A stretch of DNA of 64,000 bases from Cryptomeria japonica (lineage: Eukaryota; Streptophyta; Pinopsida; Cupressales; Cupressaceae): assembly GCF_030272615.1 (NCBI RefSeq), contig NC_081409.1:530258291-530322290 (forward strand), written 5' to 3'. The notes under the pieces are model-generated. The model was not told where the DNA came from and ran no database searches. It saw only the letters and a program-made list of their open reading frames with translations. Shown here piece after piece: positions 1 to 11,500 of this stretch; the first letter of the stretch is position 1, and each line of letters begins with the position of its first letter. The position numbers and the translations under genes were made by a program.

Positions 1-948
1 CATTATTTGCAAAGATGAATCAACCCTCTTTGGTGTACTAAAATTTAGGAGGATGAGAGAGATGGGCGATTTGGTCCTAGCATTTTTTAAGCTTTTTTGA
101 GCATCAAGTTTGAATTTGTATATACTTCTTAGATCCAGGTGTGTGTCTTAGTCCTACATCTGTAGCTCACTATTTCCACATTTTTACCTTCATTTTCAGA
201 ACCTTTCTCTAATTTCAGCATTTCAACTCACAAAAGAGGGTAGACAATTCATATCCCCCTGAATCTAGTCAGTATTTTTGGTCCTTATCATTGCTGGTTT
301 GTGACTAAATCTATGAGGGATTTTCATCCCTCTCATGGTGGAAACCCTAAATTTTCACCCATTACATTTTGGTGAACTGACTCCTTACACCTTTAATTTT
401 GATTTATGTTCTTAGATTTGAGTGTGCATGCAATTTAAAATTTAAATTTTCATTTACAAGTTTGATTTTCAAGTGAATTTTAAAAATTTAAAGGTTAAAT
501 TCAATAAAACCCCAAATTTTAAATTTAAGACCCTAAATTTTAAATTTTAAATTTTAAATTGAACTTGGGTTGTTCAAATTTTGGATTAATTTTTTAAAAT
601 CTAATTCATAGTAAAATTCAAAATTGCAATCTTAGATCCAATTTCAAATTAATTTTAAAAATTAAGAGGTTATTTTCACAAAACCTTAATCTTTAATTTT
701 TTAATTTACTAGTCGGTTGCATGCTCTTTATTTTCAAAATCATAAATCAATTTCCTTAAATTAATTGAACAATCATTTTTACCCAAATTTGCATTGTTTA
801 ATTAATTTCAACATTCAAAATTTCAAATTTCAAATTTCCAATTTCCCTTCCTTAGTGCATTAGTTTTACTACTATTAGTGCAACCTATAATATCCTCGTG
901 AGAATAAGTTGTAGAATTAAGGCTTCCCAAGGTTTAATTACCAAGGAG
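1..948. other. AT-rich leader or LTR-derived DNA, no gene seen
   Basis: I see no coding sequence here. The stretch is strongly AT-rich, with runs of alternating A and T blocks (densest at about 425-840) that look like slipped duplications of an aaatttt unit. It lies directly upstream of the gag-like ORF starting at 949, so it is probably the untranslated leader, or leader plus LTR end, of that gypsy element. No convincing primer-binding site was found. The upstream element boundary is outside or erased. Confidence 0.5.
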
Positions 949-1467
949 ATGGAGCCTAAGTTGGATAACTTATTCCATGAGGATGTTGGTGGTTCTTCCA
1001 TTCCTACAAATGACCCCATTTATCCTCATTCTTTTCTTAATGCTCATGATGTGGATGAATCACTAACTAGGTTTTTTGTTGACCAATTGGCGAAGGTTGA
1101 CAATCAATTTGAAAATCTTCAACAACAAATGAGTCAACAATACCCAGAAAGTGAATCTCTACCACTGATTGAAGGATTAAAAAGAATGGTCCAAAGTGAT
1201 AAACTCGGTGTTTATATGTTGTGTGGTATTGCTCATATTGTTGATACTAATGTTATGCCTATGAAGAGTTGTGTTGAAGTCCTTGGCTATACACAACCTC
1301 CTAGTCAAGTTAATCATTACATTCCTATGACTACTCCTATGGCTTGTGTTCCCACATTTACATCTAAAATCATGGCTACCTTTACACAAAATAGTGATCC
1401 TTTAAGAAACCCTCTCTCAAAAAATTGTATTAAATCTTCACGAATATTTAATTTTTTTTTTAAATAA
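949..1467 (+). pseudogene. Ty3/gypsy gag, N-terminal fragment (element 1)
   Basis: Gag is the structural protein that packages retrotransposon RNA. I chose ATG 949 because the upstream in-frame codons have no ATG and look like leader. The product begins MEPKLDNLF and has a polar, Gln-rich helical stretch (FENLQQQMSQQ) followed by a Pro/Thr-rich segment. The frame ends in a T-run at about 1450, just before the possible inserted element at 1474, so the last codons are not native. Related gag sequence resumes beyond 2245. Assignment as gag rests on position before the capsid-like, zinc-knuckle and protease segments rather than on a diagnostic motif in this piece. Confidence 0.6.
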
Positions 1468-1473
1468 TAATTT

Positions 1474-2244
1474 GTATTGGTGAATATTTCCCTTTTTTAT
1501 AGAAAAATATTAATTTTATTGGCAAATTTTTTTATATCAATTTTTTTGGTAGAAAATATTGGCGAATCTTGGAAAATAAAAAGAGTATGCATTAATTACT
1601 ATTGCAAATTCTTTCATTTAAAAAAATAGTTTTTAATAGAAAAGTAGAGGCTTGAAGGTGTAATGAGTTTAAGGGGTAGACTCTACTTTATTTAGTTTCT
1701 ACCATTAATTTAAAATATTCTAATAGTCCTCTTTGTATTTTGTGAGATAAAATGTGCCAACAATTTGTGATATGCATCAAGCCAAAAATTGCTTTTAGAC
1801 CATTGATTTTCATTGATCTCAACAATTTAGAAGCAATTTCAAACCCCACGAGCATTACGACTTTTAGGTATAATTTACCTCATGGAATAAAATGAAGGTC
1901 ATTATATTATATTTTAAATCAATGGTGGAAACTAAAGATTGTTGATATAACCCTAAAGTAACTAAAAATTATGATATATTATTGCCAAATTAATTTAGAT
2001 TTCTATAATAAAATGTTGGTGAACCTAATCCAATCATGTACTGAAGATTGTGGTGAATCTTTGAGTTAAAAAAATTAATAAAATAAGTTCTTTGGCAATT
2101 TAAATAGCACTAAAATATAAAAATTTGTAAAAATGTGGTAATTTGGGTCACCTTAAAAGCTAAACTTATTAGCCAAATTTTGATTTCCAATTTTCAAAAA
2201 ATAGCCAATTGATGAATATTAGCCACTAAAAATTTCACCAACAC
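1474..2244. mobile_element. Possible non-autonomous TIR element inside gag
   Basis: This AT-rich, non-coding block interrupts gag. Its left end (GTATTGGTGAATATTT) and the reverse complement of its right end (GTGTTGGTGAAATTTT) match at 13 of the first 16 positions, which looks like terminal inverted repeats. Short motifs of the kind ttggYgaat / ttggcaaat recur inside in both orientations, as in MITE-like or foldback elements. I could not define a clear target duplication, so the exact ends are uncertain. Simple AT-rich decay of the gag region is the alternative. Confidence 0.35.
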
Positions 2245-3242
2245 AAAATGTCATACCTACACATGTTAGTCAAGGGTGCAATTCCTCTAATCATAATTCT
2301 TGCATTCCTCCTCCTATGAGTCTTCCATTTCCTACCCAATAATCTTCTATACCTACCTATCATAGTGTCCCACCCCCTTATTCTCAATCTCCTCCTTCAC
2401 TCAACAATGTTACCCCCCCCTTCTCAATCAAATATGTCCAATTTCAATTCATCCACTAAAGCTACCATCAATAATCTAGCTCAAATAGTATCTTCCTTAC
2501 AATAATAAATACCTTCCATGAATCAATCTAAGTATAATGTGCCCACATTTGATGTAGTGAGCCCATTATCCAATTACATTGTTTGTGTTGTCCCTCCTAA
2601 ACATGTGGAAGTCCCTCAATTGGAGCCTTATAATGGAAAAGGTGATCCCTTAACTCATGTTAAAACATTTCAAACTTTGTGCAGTGACTTTGCTCATGAC
2701 CAAAAACTTTTGATTAAATTGTTCACTATAACACTAAGGGATAAATTTGCAATGATATTGTTCTTTGCCTCTTTATTCTATTACTTTTCAATAATTGGCT
2801 AATGCTTTCACTCAATAATTTCACAGTAATATTGGTCCTAAGATTACTTTGAATGATTTGATGCATTACAAGCAAGGTGTTAAAGAAAAAGTGACTGATT
2901 TTATTGGTAGATATAAACATCTATATTCACAATTTTTTATCCTATGTCTAATCAAGATATTCAAAGAATTTTCATTTCTAATTTTCAAAAGGAAATTAGA
3001 GATAAACTTCTATTTTTTGAGTTTACTTCCTTTACACAGTTGTGTGCAGTACTTCACAATTATCACCTTACCATGAGTCAATTGGAACAATCATCTTCAA
3101 TGACTCTAAATGATAAAATTGAAAGTTCTCAAAAACATTTTACAAAGTGCAAACCAAATAAGGGATTCATTAAGTTCAATGACAAAAACAACACTCAAGT
3201 AGCAGTTGTAACAATAGGTGTTGCAACTATAACAATAGGTGT
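2245..3242 (+). pseudogene. Ty3/gypsy gag, Pro-rich and capsid-like region (element 1)
   Basis: Gag coding resumes with a Pro/Ser-rich stretch (2290-2420). The segment at 2518-2770 reads VPQLEPYNGKGDPLTHVKTF and matches the start of the plant retrotransposon gag (capsid) domain, in which a phrase like F.G.GDP..H...F is typical. After a frameshift near 2760-2820 the domain continues at 2849-2935 (KQGVKEKVTDFIGRYKHLY, the usual 'K.....V..Y..RF' helix). Several stops and frame changes make it a pseudogene. It is cut at 3242 by the LINE insertion. Confidence 0.7.
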
Positions 3243-3244
3243 CA

Positions 3245-3924
3245 GACAGTAGGAATGCCACTCTATCTAAGGAGGAAGAAAACCCTAACTCTGTGGGCAT
3301 TGAGCAAGGTAGGGATTTTGTAAATACAATTCTGAATACTACCTGTAACTATGCTCTGGAATCCTTCAATTTCCAGAATTGGGTTGTTGACAACATTACT
3401 AGTATGCAAAGTAAACAGAGGGATCTGGAAAATAAGATAAATAATTTGATTAAAAGGATACAAATTCTGGGAAAAAGAAAGAGGAGATGGAAACTAGTGA
3501 AGCCGAGGAGGAAGTCGAGATGGAGGATTGGCAGGAAAAAGACCTGATCAAAGGGGATCTGAAACATTTGGAGGATGTTATCAGAATTCTGAAAGAACAG
3601 ACTAAGGAGGATAAAGACAATATCAATACCCGGGTTGCCCACATTGAGAAGGCTCTGAAAAGTTTCATGAACCACAATCTTCAGGTCCTAAAAGTTTTGT
3701 TACAGAATATGAATGCACTAGTGGAGCACTTGGAGAGGAAAAATCAGGATAATAATTTGGTAATCATTGAAGATGTACCAACTTCTAGCTCCACTCATCA
3801 GACTTCCAGGCGAAGGACAAGGCAGAACACTACTGAGATGGAGACCAAATTGAAAGATATCCAGCTGAGACAGGAGAGCAATGATCTGAGGGAAGCGGCC
3901 AAGGCGATGATGCTTCTGGTTTAG
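3245..3924 (+). pseudogene. LINE downstream ORF (ORF3), coiled-coil C-terminal part
   Basis: Two overlapping frames (3245-3547 and 3487-3924) encode one charged, helical protein, with a frameshift near 3480-3500. The first part has a heptad-like helix (about 3400-3470), then a Lys/Arg-rich patch. The second part has long Leu/Ile heptads (LKHLEDVIRILKEQ ... VAHIEKALKSF) and ends with an acidic VVII/LVII-E-D-V phrase followed by RRRTRQN. The same order (coiled coil, VVIIGDDV, RRTRRN) is seen at 35800-36500 on the - strand in the other LINE. Function is unknown. It lies downstream of ORF2 in the longer copy, so it is not the usual LINE ORF1. Confidence 0.65.
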
Positions 3925-4093
3925 AATGTCGAGGAGTCTATAAAAGTATTCAATTGATATGTAATGCTAGGTTTGGGAGGTCAATTTTTTGTTGGCTCCT
4001 TGTTGTCCTTTTGTCCTAGCTGTTGGTTTTTGTGTTGGTCTTTTGCAACTGTTTTGTCTTGTTTCTGTATTGCCTATCTTTTGTAATGTAAGC

Positions 4094-4116
4094 AGGTTTT
4101 GGGTCCCTTAAAACCT
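4094..4116 (+). other. Conserved 3' hairpin of the LINE family
   Basis: AGGTTTT (4094-4100) and AAAACCT (4110-4116) can pair, with an inner GGG/CCC pair between them. The structure sits just before the T-run at the LINE 3' end. A matching hairpin occurs at 35569-35594 in the second copy. In some LINE families the RT recognises a 3' stem-loop of its own RNA. That role is inferred here. Confidence 0.6.
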
Positions 4117-4145
4117 TTTTTTTTTTAATCAAAAACAATAGGTGT

Positions 4146-4470
4146 GCCTCCTTTGTCCAAATACTTTAGAAAAGAATTCACTCCTCTTAATGAATATTTG
4201 CATAGTATTATGATGCAATTGTTATAAAGAAATGTGTTGAAGCTTCCCCCTACAAAACCAATTGACACAACTAAGACTTTATCACATTCCTTTGATTTCA
4301 AAGTTTTTTGTCAATATCATCATCAACCTGGTCATGCCACTAAAAAGTGTTATTCCTTAAGGAATAAAATTCAAGACTGTTATTGATAACAATACCATAT
4401 CTATGGTTGCTATGAATGATAAACAAAATAAATCTGTAGCTCCTCCTAATCAAAATTAACAAATTTTCAC
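4146..4470 (+). pseudogene. Ty3/gypsy gag zinc knuckle (element 1)
   Basis: After the LINE the gag frame resumes. A nucleocapsid zinc knuckle is visible at 4309-4350: C-Q-Y-H-H-x4-H-x4-C, in the form CQYHHQPGHATKKC, followed by a basic helix (RNKIQDL). This arrangement is standard for plant gypsy gag proteins and would bind genomic RNA. One stop (about 4225) and a frameshift after 4380 interrupt it before the protease. Confidence 0.75.
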
Positions 4471-4498
4471 TAATCCTTTACCTTCCCATTCCACTAAT

Positions 4499-5082
4499 GT
4501 GATTGAGACTGATTGTCTTTCCTTCTCCCCTATTGATCTTGGCCTTCAATCTAATAGAGTGGTGAAACGTATTGACAAAAATGAATCTCCTAAGGACTTA
4601 TGCATCACATTTTACCCTAGTGAGACTATTGAAGCACTCGATGGTCTATTATATATCACTACCAGAATCAAGAACATACCCTCTCGAGGGGTTCTCATTG
4701 ATCTATCTTGCATGGTGAATGTTATAAATGAAGATTTTCTTTATACTTTGCAATTGCATCAAGTGACATATGATGAAACTGATGTGATAGTTAGAGTATT
4801 TTATGGTTTCTCTTATCCTACCATGTGATAGTTACATTTCCTATTGAGGTTGGCACTAAATTATTAGATGTTGTTTTTGCTATCATTCCTACATCTGATC
4901 AATTTTGTGTGAAGTTGGGACATCCTTGGTTCTCTTCCATGAAAATTATTGTTACTAATGTTCATAAGTGTTTGAAATTTCCTCATGATAATAAAACCAT
5001 AACTATTAATCATAGCATGTATCAACCTATGGTGAGGTATGGAAATGTTTGTCTTGATTATTTTAGGGTGGAACAATTATAG
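4499..5082 (+). pseudogene. Retropepsin-like aspartic protease, degenerate (element 1)
   Basis: This is the gypsy protease that would cut the Gag-Pol polyprotein. The segment VLIDLSCMVNVI (about 4690-4725) occupies the place of the active-site motif D-S/T-G; here it reads D-L-S, so the catalytic Gly is missing. The C-terminal strand LGHPWF (about 4915-4935) matches the conserved LG..W segment of plant retropepsins. The frame changes at about 4825, where two out-of-frame stops lie. The protein is presumably inactive. Confidence 0.7.
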
Positions 5083-5517
5083 CCTCTTCAACCTATAAGT
5101 GATGCTCTCTTTAAATCCTATCAAAAATGGAAAAATGAGATGATTTTATCCTTGAGTAAACCTAGAAATCCAGCACTTAGTTTTCCTCCTAGCAATGACC
5201 ATATTCCTTCTCCTAAGGATACTCTCCTACTTCCTCATATGGATAATCCTATTCTTCCTCCTAAAGAAAAACATATTATTCCTCATAAGGATAGACCTAT
5301 TCCTCCTCCTCATGATGGACCCGGTCTCCTTCCTACACCTCCCATTCCTCCTTTATATGGTGTGGTCCTACATCCTAAATCTTACAAAGGAAAGAACCCG
5401 ACATCTCCTATTGTTCAACCGAAGAGACCTTCTCCTATGCATCCTTCTTTAAAAGAAGAAAAGAAGCCTATTCCTATTGATCCTAAACCTTCACAACCTT
5501 TGGCTAAAACTAAATGA
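5083..5517 (+). pseudogene. Proline-rich linker after protease (element 1)
   Basis: The region is in the same frame as the second half of the protease, separated from it by one TAG (5080-5082) where a CAG Gln would fit. It encodes a Pro/His/Lys-rich tail built of loose repeats like PP-K/S-x-x-x-I-x-P-x-K-D. Such linkers are common between protease and RT in plant gypsy elements. The RT that should follow is absent because another element's LTR begins at about 5524. Confidence 0.55.
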
Positions 5518-5523
5518 AACCAT

Positions 5524-6431
5524 TGTGCGAGAGAATTTTGATGGAGATGTCGTGCTATAGCTCTGGACTTGCTTCTCAAAATATTTCTTTCCTAAAGACA
5601 GCAACTATTGACATAATACATGTATACAATGAAAATTGGCCTAGAGAGAATTAATTAAATATTATTTATTTAATTAATGTATCCTTAATTATTATACTTA
5701 TAAATAAATTGAATAATTTATTTATATAGCTCATTTTTCCAAAATTCTTCCCATTATAAATCATTATCTCCACTTTCCTAATTAAATGAGAAAATTTAAT
5801 TAATTTGTCTTATTTAATTATTCCCTCCCACTTAATTTAAATTTTTAGATTCAAATTGGGTAACATGTTTCCTAACCTAAACTATCATCCTAACCCTCCA
5901 ACCTACCATATAACCTTGGGTTGCACTAACCTTATCCTTTCAAACTATCCCTATCTTAACCTCCTATAGAGTTGTCTCTCCAATCATAAGGACACTTGGC
6001 CTCCTAGTCACATGTCCTCCCTCCCCATGTCACTTTCTCTCTTGTAGGACATGTGTGGCATTTGTTGGAGATTCCCTTGCCATTTGTCCTTCCAAGAATG
6101 AAAAGTGTCATATCTCTCCAATCCTTTTATAACCTCTTCATCTCTTATTGTCCATCTCCAAGTTGAGTCTCAACCGTTGAATCCTGCCACCAAGGCTCAT
6201 ACCTTGGAAAAGATATAAATATCCCCTTTTCATTCATTTAGGGATCCTTAATCTTGTAGCCTTAATCAATAGACCAACAAGGTCCTTGGAGATAGAGGAC
6301 AATGATACGCCAGTGGGGAATGATCTTTTACTTTGTTCATTGATTAATTCCTTAATATAATGTCTCATTGGTGTGTTAGGTTTTTTACTTGATTAATTCA
6401 AATTCCTAGCATACATTTTCTAGCACCCACA
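5524..6431 (+). repeat. Probable 5' LTR preceding a tRNA-Asp primer site
   Basis: The right end (cccaca at 6426-6431) lies 1 bp before a primer-binding site, which places an LTR end here. The left end is set at the first TG after the element 1 coding region (TGTGCGAGAG, 5524) and is approximate. The block contains a TATA box near 6214 and a T/A-rich U3-like part. I found no second copy of this LTR in the window, so the partner is lost or outside. Confidence 0.55.
6213..6221 (+). promoter_or_regulatory. TATA box of the LTR promoter
   Basis: The sequence atataaata lies about 215 bp before the LTR end, a plausible distance for U3/R. It is followed by a C/T-rich stretch (ccccttttcattcattt) that would suit a plant transcription start. 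There is no direct evidence of activity. Confidence 0.45.
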
Positions 6432-6432
6432 G

Positions 6433-6448
6433 TGGGGCCGTTGCCCCA
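6433..6448 (+). promoter_or_regulatory. Primer-binding site, tRNA-Asp type
   Basis: The sequence tggggccgttgcc matches the complement of the 3' end of plant tRNA-Asp (TGGCGCCGTTGCC) at 12 of 13 positions; the next three bases do not match. tRNA-Asp primers are known from Athila/Tat-type gypsy elements. It marks the start of minus-strand DNA synthesis for the element that continues to about 11943. Confidence 0.65.
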
Positions 6449-8536
6449 TTTTTAACATCTTTTCAAAGGTTTATTGCCAAGTTAGCTCAAAGAAACAGTT
6501 CAGTGCATCTTCTACATCGATCTTAAAAATTAGCACATCTGAGTTCTATTTTGGCTTATTCACTGCCCAAATTAGCGTATCCACCTAATGTTTCTATGCA
6601 TCTATTGGATCTGATTGCATTTTATATTTTTTAGATTTGAGCAAATTTAAGTGACAGAGGAGAACATGGGAAGTTTTTTTAGTGCATTGACTATTTTTAT
6701 TAGTGTATATAATGAAATTTTAGTGCATATAGTCTCTACTTTAGGCATATGCTTTTGTTCACAAATTTTTAAATGTTTGAGATTGATCTGTATCTTTTTG
6801 TTTTGCAGGTACATCATATGCTATCAAAGACCAAAATATAAAACTACTAACGATGTCTCCAGGGGCTAGAGCTATTTTATTTTGTTAAATGAGGCACCTA
6901 GTTTAATTAGAAGGTTAAAGAACACCATGTATGTCATTCTTGAGATGATAGGTGAGTATGCTCTCCCCTTTATTGGGTGATCAGAAAACCAGACTTATTA
7001 CCTTCTTATTTCTAGTAGTGCAATTCCTTTAGAAGACCTATCCTCCTGAGAAGCCCATAAGGTTGGGTGAGAGGGGAATGACCTAAGTGGGAATGGATAA
7101 AGACAAGTTCTTCCAACCCACTATAAAATAAATGTGGTTTTGATAAAAATCGAGATCAACAGAAGTGTTCGGGAATAGCTCTCTTCTATACTTTCTATTG
7201 GGATTATTTTCAAAAAAAATTTCCCTAATCTAAAGGATTATTTTACTATGACATTTTAGTCTAAAAACCTAAACCCTAAATCCTAGCCATGTTGCATTTT
7301 TTTTAATTCTATTTAAGCGGTCATCTTCAGTAGCCGGTTCCTGATTATTTAAGTTATCTTTTAAAGCCCATTATGTTTTTCTAATGATTGGCCCCTTCAT
7401 GTTAGCTATCTAGTTTGATTTTTTCCTTTTGTTGTTTAATTTTCCCTCATCTTTGACCAAATAAATGGCTTGCATTTGCGTGCGGTTGCATGATTAGGTC
7501 AATTATCTAGTTAATGCTAACTCTATAACCCCACCCTCCTACCTGGAATGTGGGTCCCATTTGAATAGGTCATATCCTAGATGGACCAATCAACCCCATC
7601 CAGATCAATGGTCATGGACATGTAAACAAAAGTGGGTCCGATATCTTTATGATATATTGGTCACTTCTTAGTGATCTGACGGCTCAGATTGTAGCGCAAT
7701 TGTGCCATTGATGGAAGATGCTCATTGAAGTTAATTTCACAACACTGCAACTAACATGTTAGGTGGGACCTACTGAATCTCATTGTACACATATGTGGAC
7801 CAATAAACAAGTATCACATGGATGACGCGATGACATGGTGGAAAGGTAGGCCTGATATGATCGCATTCTTTCCATCTTATGAAGTGAACAACTTGGACAA
7901 GATCAATGGACCAAATTCTTGTGTGATTGCATGATTGAATCAATCTCCATAACCAGACTAACTCTGCAATGTTGTCGTAGATGTGGCATGTAGGACCCAC
8001 AAAGGCTAACAAAAGATGCTCGGGCCAATAAAAGTGTGAACACTTAGATAAGTGAGTCAAATAATGGTGATGACCAAGAAAAAAATAGATTTCAATATGA
8101 CTAAAGGTGACAACAAATAAAATACAACAAAGCCATTAACGTGTCAACTTTCGATTCCTCGCCCACTAGTGGGGAATTTCCTGTTGGGGCCCCAATGTTC
8201 AAATATGAATTGTAATGACTCTCTCCCGCCATCACACTAGCCTACGTTCCTGCAATAAATGAGTCCAATTTTCCCATTATGATCTACATCTTTTACTTAT
8301 TTTAGCACCAATCTTGCTCTAATTCATATCTACAGTGTTCTGTATATGCTCTAAGTTATCTTGTATTTATTTTCTACTATAGTTAGAGGTATTTTGTTTC
8401 ATTCTTCTTAGCCTTTTGACCTACTCTTCATAATTATAGATTGTTTGTTGTTGTTTGAGTGCCAAAATTTTAGCTTGTAATTTAAAGGCTTCTCATTATT
8501 ATTTCATTGAGACTATGCATAAACCCTAACCCTAGA
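6449..8536 (+). other. Long untranslated leader of the tRNA-Asp-primed element
   Basis: No ORF of note was found. A pyrimidine-rich stretch ending in a good splice acceptor (ttttgttttgcag, about 6795-6808) and a possible donor (ggtgagta, about 6951) are present, so the leader may have contained spliced segments. At 7545-8000 the composition changes: GTGGGWCC-type boxes occur four times (about 7551, 7633, 7763 and, reversed, 7991) among promoter-like phrases such as gatctgacggctcagat. This could be a captured host promoter fragment or ordinary leader. Confidence 0.45.
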
Positions 8537-11500
8537 AATGGTAGAGTCTTCTAGTTTAGGAAAGAGGAAGTTCTCTAAGGAGATAATCATATGACTCCCT
8601 AGATCAATGAAGATGCAGAAGAGGTATAAGCTATGTTCTAGACTAGAAGAGCTCATTATTAACTGTTCTACAAGAATCAAAGATGCATTGATTCCACCAA
8701 GGGGTTTCAACCTCTAGAGAAGAGGATATAACAAGAAGAAGGAGAGAATCCTAGTTTCGAATATCTATCTAATTTCAAATTGAAAAGGCTTGTCATTCCA
8801 AATGTGTATATAAATATTGAATTGGTTGTTGTAATTGTTGCAAATTATAGGCCTGATACTAGAGTAATTGTGTCTAATGAAGGTGGAAAGCTAACATATA
8901 TTACTAGAGATGTCATCAATGAAGTTTTTTATGCTCAACCCTAACATAGATTGGTATATTGATCCATAAGAGTTAGATACAAAATAAAAAAAGAATGATC
9001 TCCTGTATAGAAGAAAATTGGCATCATTTAGAACTCCAAACATAAAGGGGGATGATACAAAATTGACACCACAACAAATTACCCCTTGCAACATAGATTT
9101 ATTTGTTTTCTATTTCATAGACACATACTATGCTTTATGTCAATTGTGTACTATAGATGCAAGGAACCTAATTCTGAATTGGATGTTGATGATTTGTATG
9201 GATATCCAAAGTAGGTATATCAATAGGCCTTTTGACTATGCCTCTTTGGTTGCTGAGGGTATGCATATTGCCCTATGTGATTTCAAAACTGGAAAATCAA
9301 TAGTTTCCAAGTATTACTCTCTCCTAATGCATATATTCATATATAAAGGTTTTAAGGTGTGGCATCCTAATATGAAAATTCCAACCATGGCTAGAGGAGA
9401 ACAACTCTCAGTTCAAGAATGGACCTACATTTGGGACTCACACATGGATGAGTCAAATTATCTAGTCTTTGAAAATATTTTTGTATGAAAGATTTTAATT
9501 ATTTTTCAAAATGAGGTTAGGTGGGGTCTAAGACCAAGGGATAAGGACTTTCTCAAGCCCAAAGACCTTAAGCTTGAATTAGGTATCACCCACAATTGGG
9601 GATCATGGTTCTACTTTAAGGACCATACAATTATAAGTATTTTTGGTAGCCCTGTTACTCCTAGGTGTTTGCATATAATTGTTCAAGATAGAGTGGCCTT
9701 CTTAGAAATCATGCATAAATTAGTTGAGGCTAATAAGTCCTTGGTAGGGGGATCACGCAAGAAAGGATCAATGATCCCATCACAAGTTGTGATGTAGATG
9801 TATCATTTTTTTGAATAAGAAAGCATAAGATATCCTTGACTCTATGTTGAACAAGTATACACTTCCCCATGCCAAATATAGATTCTATGATTCTGAATGG
9901 CTTATCAAAAAGCTTGGAAAGCCCAAGATACAAGAAAATCAGTGGGATGATAAAGATGATGAAGACCTCATAAGAAGTGTAAAAAACTATTGAGGAAGTG
10001 TTGAAAAGAAAGGAGAGATGGTATAAAATCAAATATAAGAAAAATAGAAGAAGGATGGAGGATAATTGTTATGCTCCTATTTGGCAGACATTACTGATTC
10101 CAGAAGCTAGGACGAGGGCAATTTTCATTACCTATATAGATGTTGACAGTATGTCTTTGCCTCATTAGAGGCCTCACTTGGATTTTGTACCTCTAGTGCA
10201 AGTGGTACAAAAGGAAAGGCCACAATCTCCCCATTGACCCTGCTTCCCCTCCCCTAAGTCTTCAAGAACCTCCATCCACATATTCTCTTGACCATTAGTC
10301 ATCAAACCCTTCCCCTCAAAAAGGTTTCTTGCAGAAGCTGCTAAGAATAAACCTATGGCTGCCTCATCCTCTGATGGCCCGCTTTTTTAGGTACAAGAGC
10401 CCAACGACTATAACTCCTTTATATATATGTTGTCATTGAGAAGGGATAGTCCCATTTCAATCTTATAGGGGTTTTGAATTCCAAGGAGATGAGACATTAC
10501 CTCCTCACAAATTTGATACAAGGATAGGGGTTACAATTTAGAGTCCTTCTAGGGAGTGGGCCCTTGATGCATTCAAACTTGGAGGAGATATTAGTGAAGA
10601 TGTGAGATTGAATGCTTGTCAACAATTCATGAGTGATGATGATTTTGTAAATACTAGAGAGTTCAAGCATTTTGTCATAAGAAATTTGACAAGTGATTTG
10701 GAATAGAGCAGAGGTATCAACTTTGATAATTTGGAGAATTAAGAAAGGTTGAGGATGAAAGACGAAGTGTTAAAAGCTACAAATGAGCAATTCTCTGCTA
10801 TGACTCTAGAGATAGGAAGGGAGATTATGAAAAGGAATGAAGTACTTCTTTTGGAAGGATGGAATATTTAATCTACTATTTTCTTTGATGAGTTGAGAAT
10901 GAGGCATGATATAGATTTAGATTCAATGGATCCAGTATAGAGGGAGAAAGTACTTTAAAGAGTACTATTTGATGATCACCTTGATCAGTTAGTTATTTGG
11001 TGCCTTCATAGAGTTACAATAAGGCCTAGCATGAGCTATCAGGTTGATCAGTTATTTGGAAGCCTACTAATCAAGAGATTAATTAACACATCCATCACAG
11101 AGGCACAAGTATGAATCTGAATGTGGCAAATTTTTCTCATTATGTGACCTTGAAGATAGAAGAGGAGGTCACCATTCTAAGAGAAAAAGTGAATAGTTTG
11201 CAGGAACAATTATATGCAGGACCTACTTACATACCCCTAGGCATGATTAAGCAAACATCTGATGAAGTTATAAGATTGAGGAATGAGTTGGCTCAAGCTA
11301 GATTAGATATAGTCAATTTCAGTAATGAGAATGATGTGCTAAAAATGGTTGCTTTGCAGATGGAGAGGAGAATAAAGATAGATATGGAAAAATCATTGTT
11401 GGAATCAAAGATCAATGAGATTTTGGACCATGAGAATGCAACATGATATGAGCATATAGAGTTGCTAAGGCTTTCTTAGGGAAAATTTCAAGTGGCAATG

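Larger units (their letters stand above)
3243..4133 (+). mobile_element. 5'-truncated LINE insertion with 12-bp target duplication
   Basis: The insert is flanked by identical 12-bp direct repeats aacaataggtgt (3231-3242 and 4134-4145). The surrounding gag frame continues after it. A long, variable target duplication, a 5' truncation and a T-rich 3' region ending in a T11 run plus aatcaaaa fit target-primed insertion of a LINE. Its 3' end (hairpin, then TTAATC-AAAA) and its coded coiled-coil protein resemble the 3' end of the larger LINE at 35555-48215, so both belong to one family. This copy kept only about 0.9 kb. Confidence 0.8.

Noticed and set aside
898-948. Upstream extension of the first gag ORF
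   Set aside because: No ATG before 949 in the frame, and the sequence has leader character.
3349-3677. - strand ORFs opposite the LINE coiled coil
   Set aside because: They are shadows of the + strand charged coding region; the + frames match the second LINE copy.
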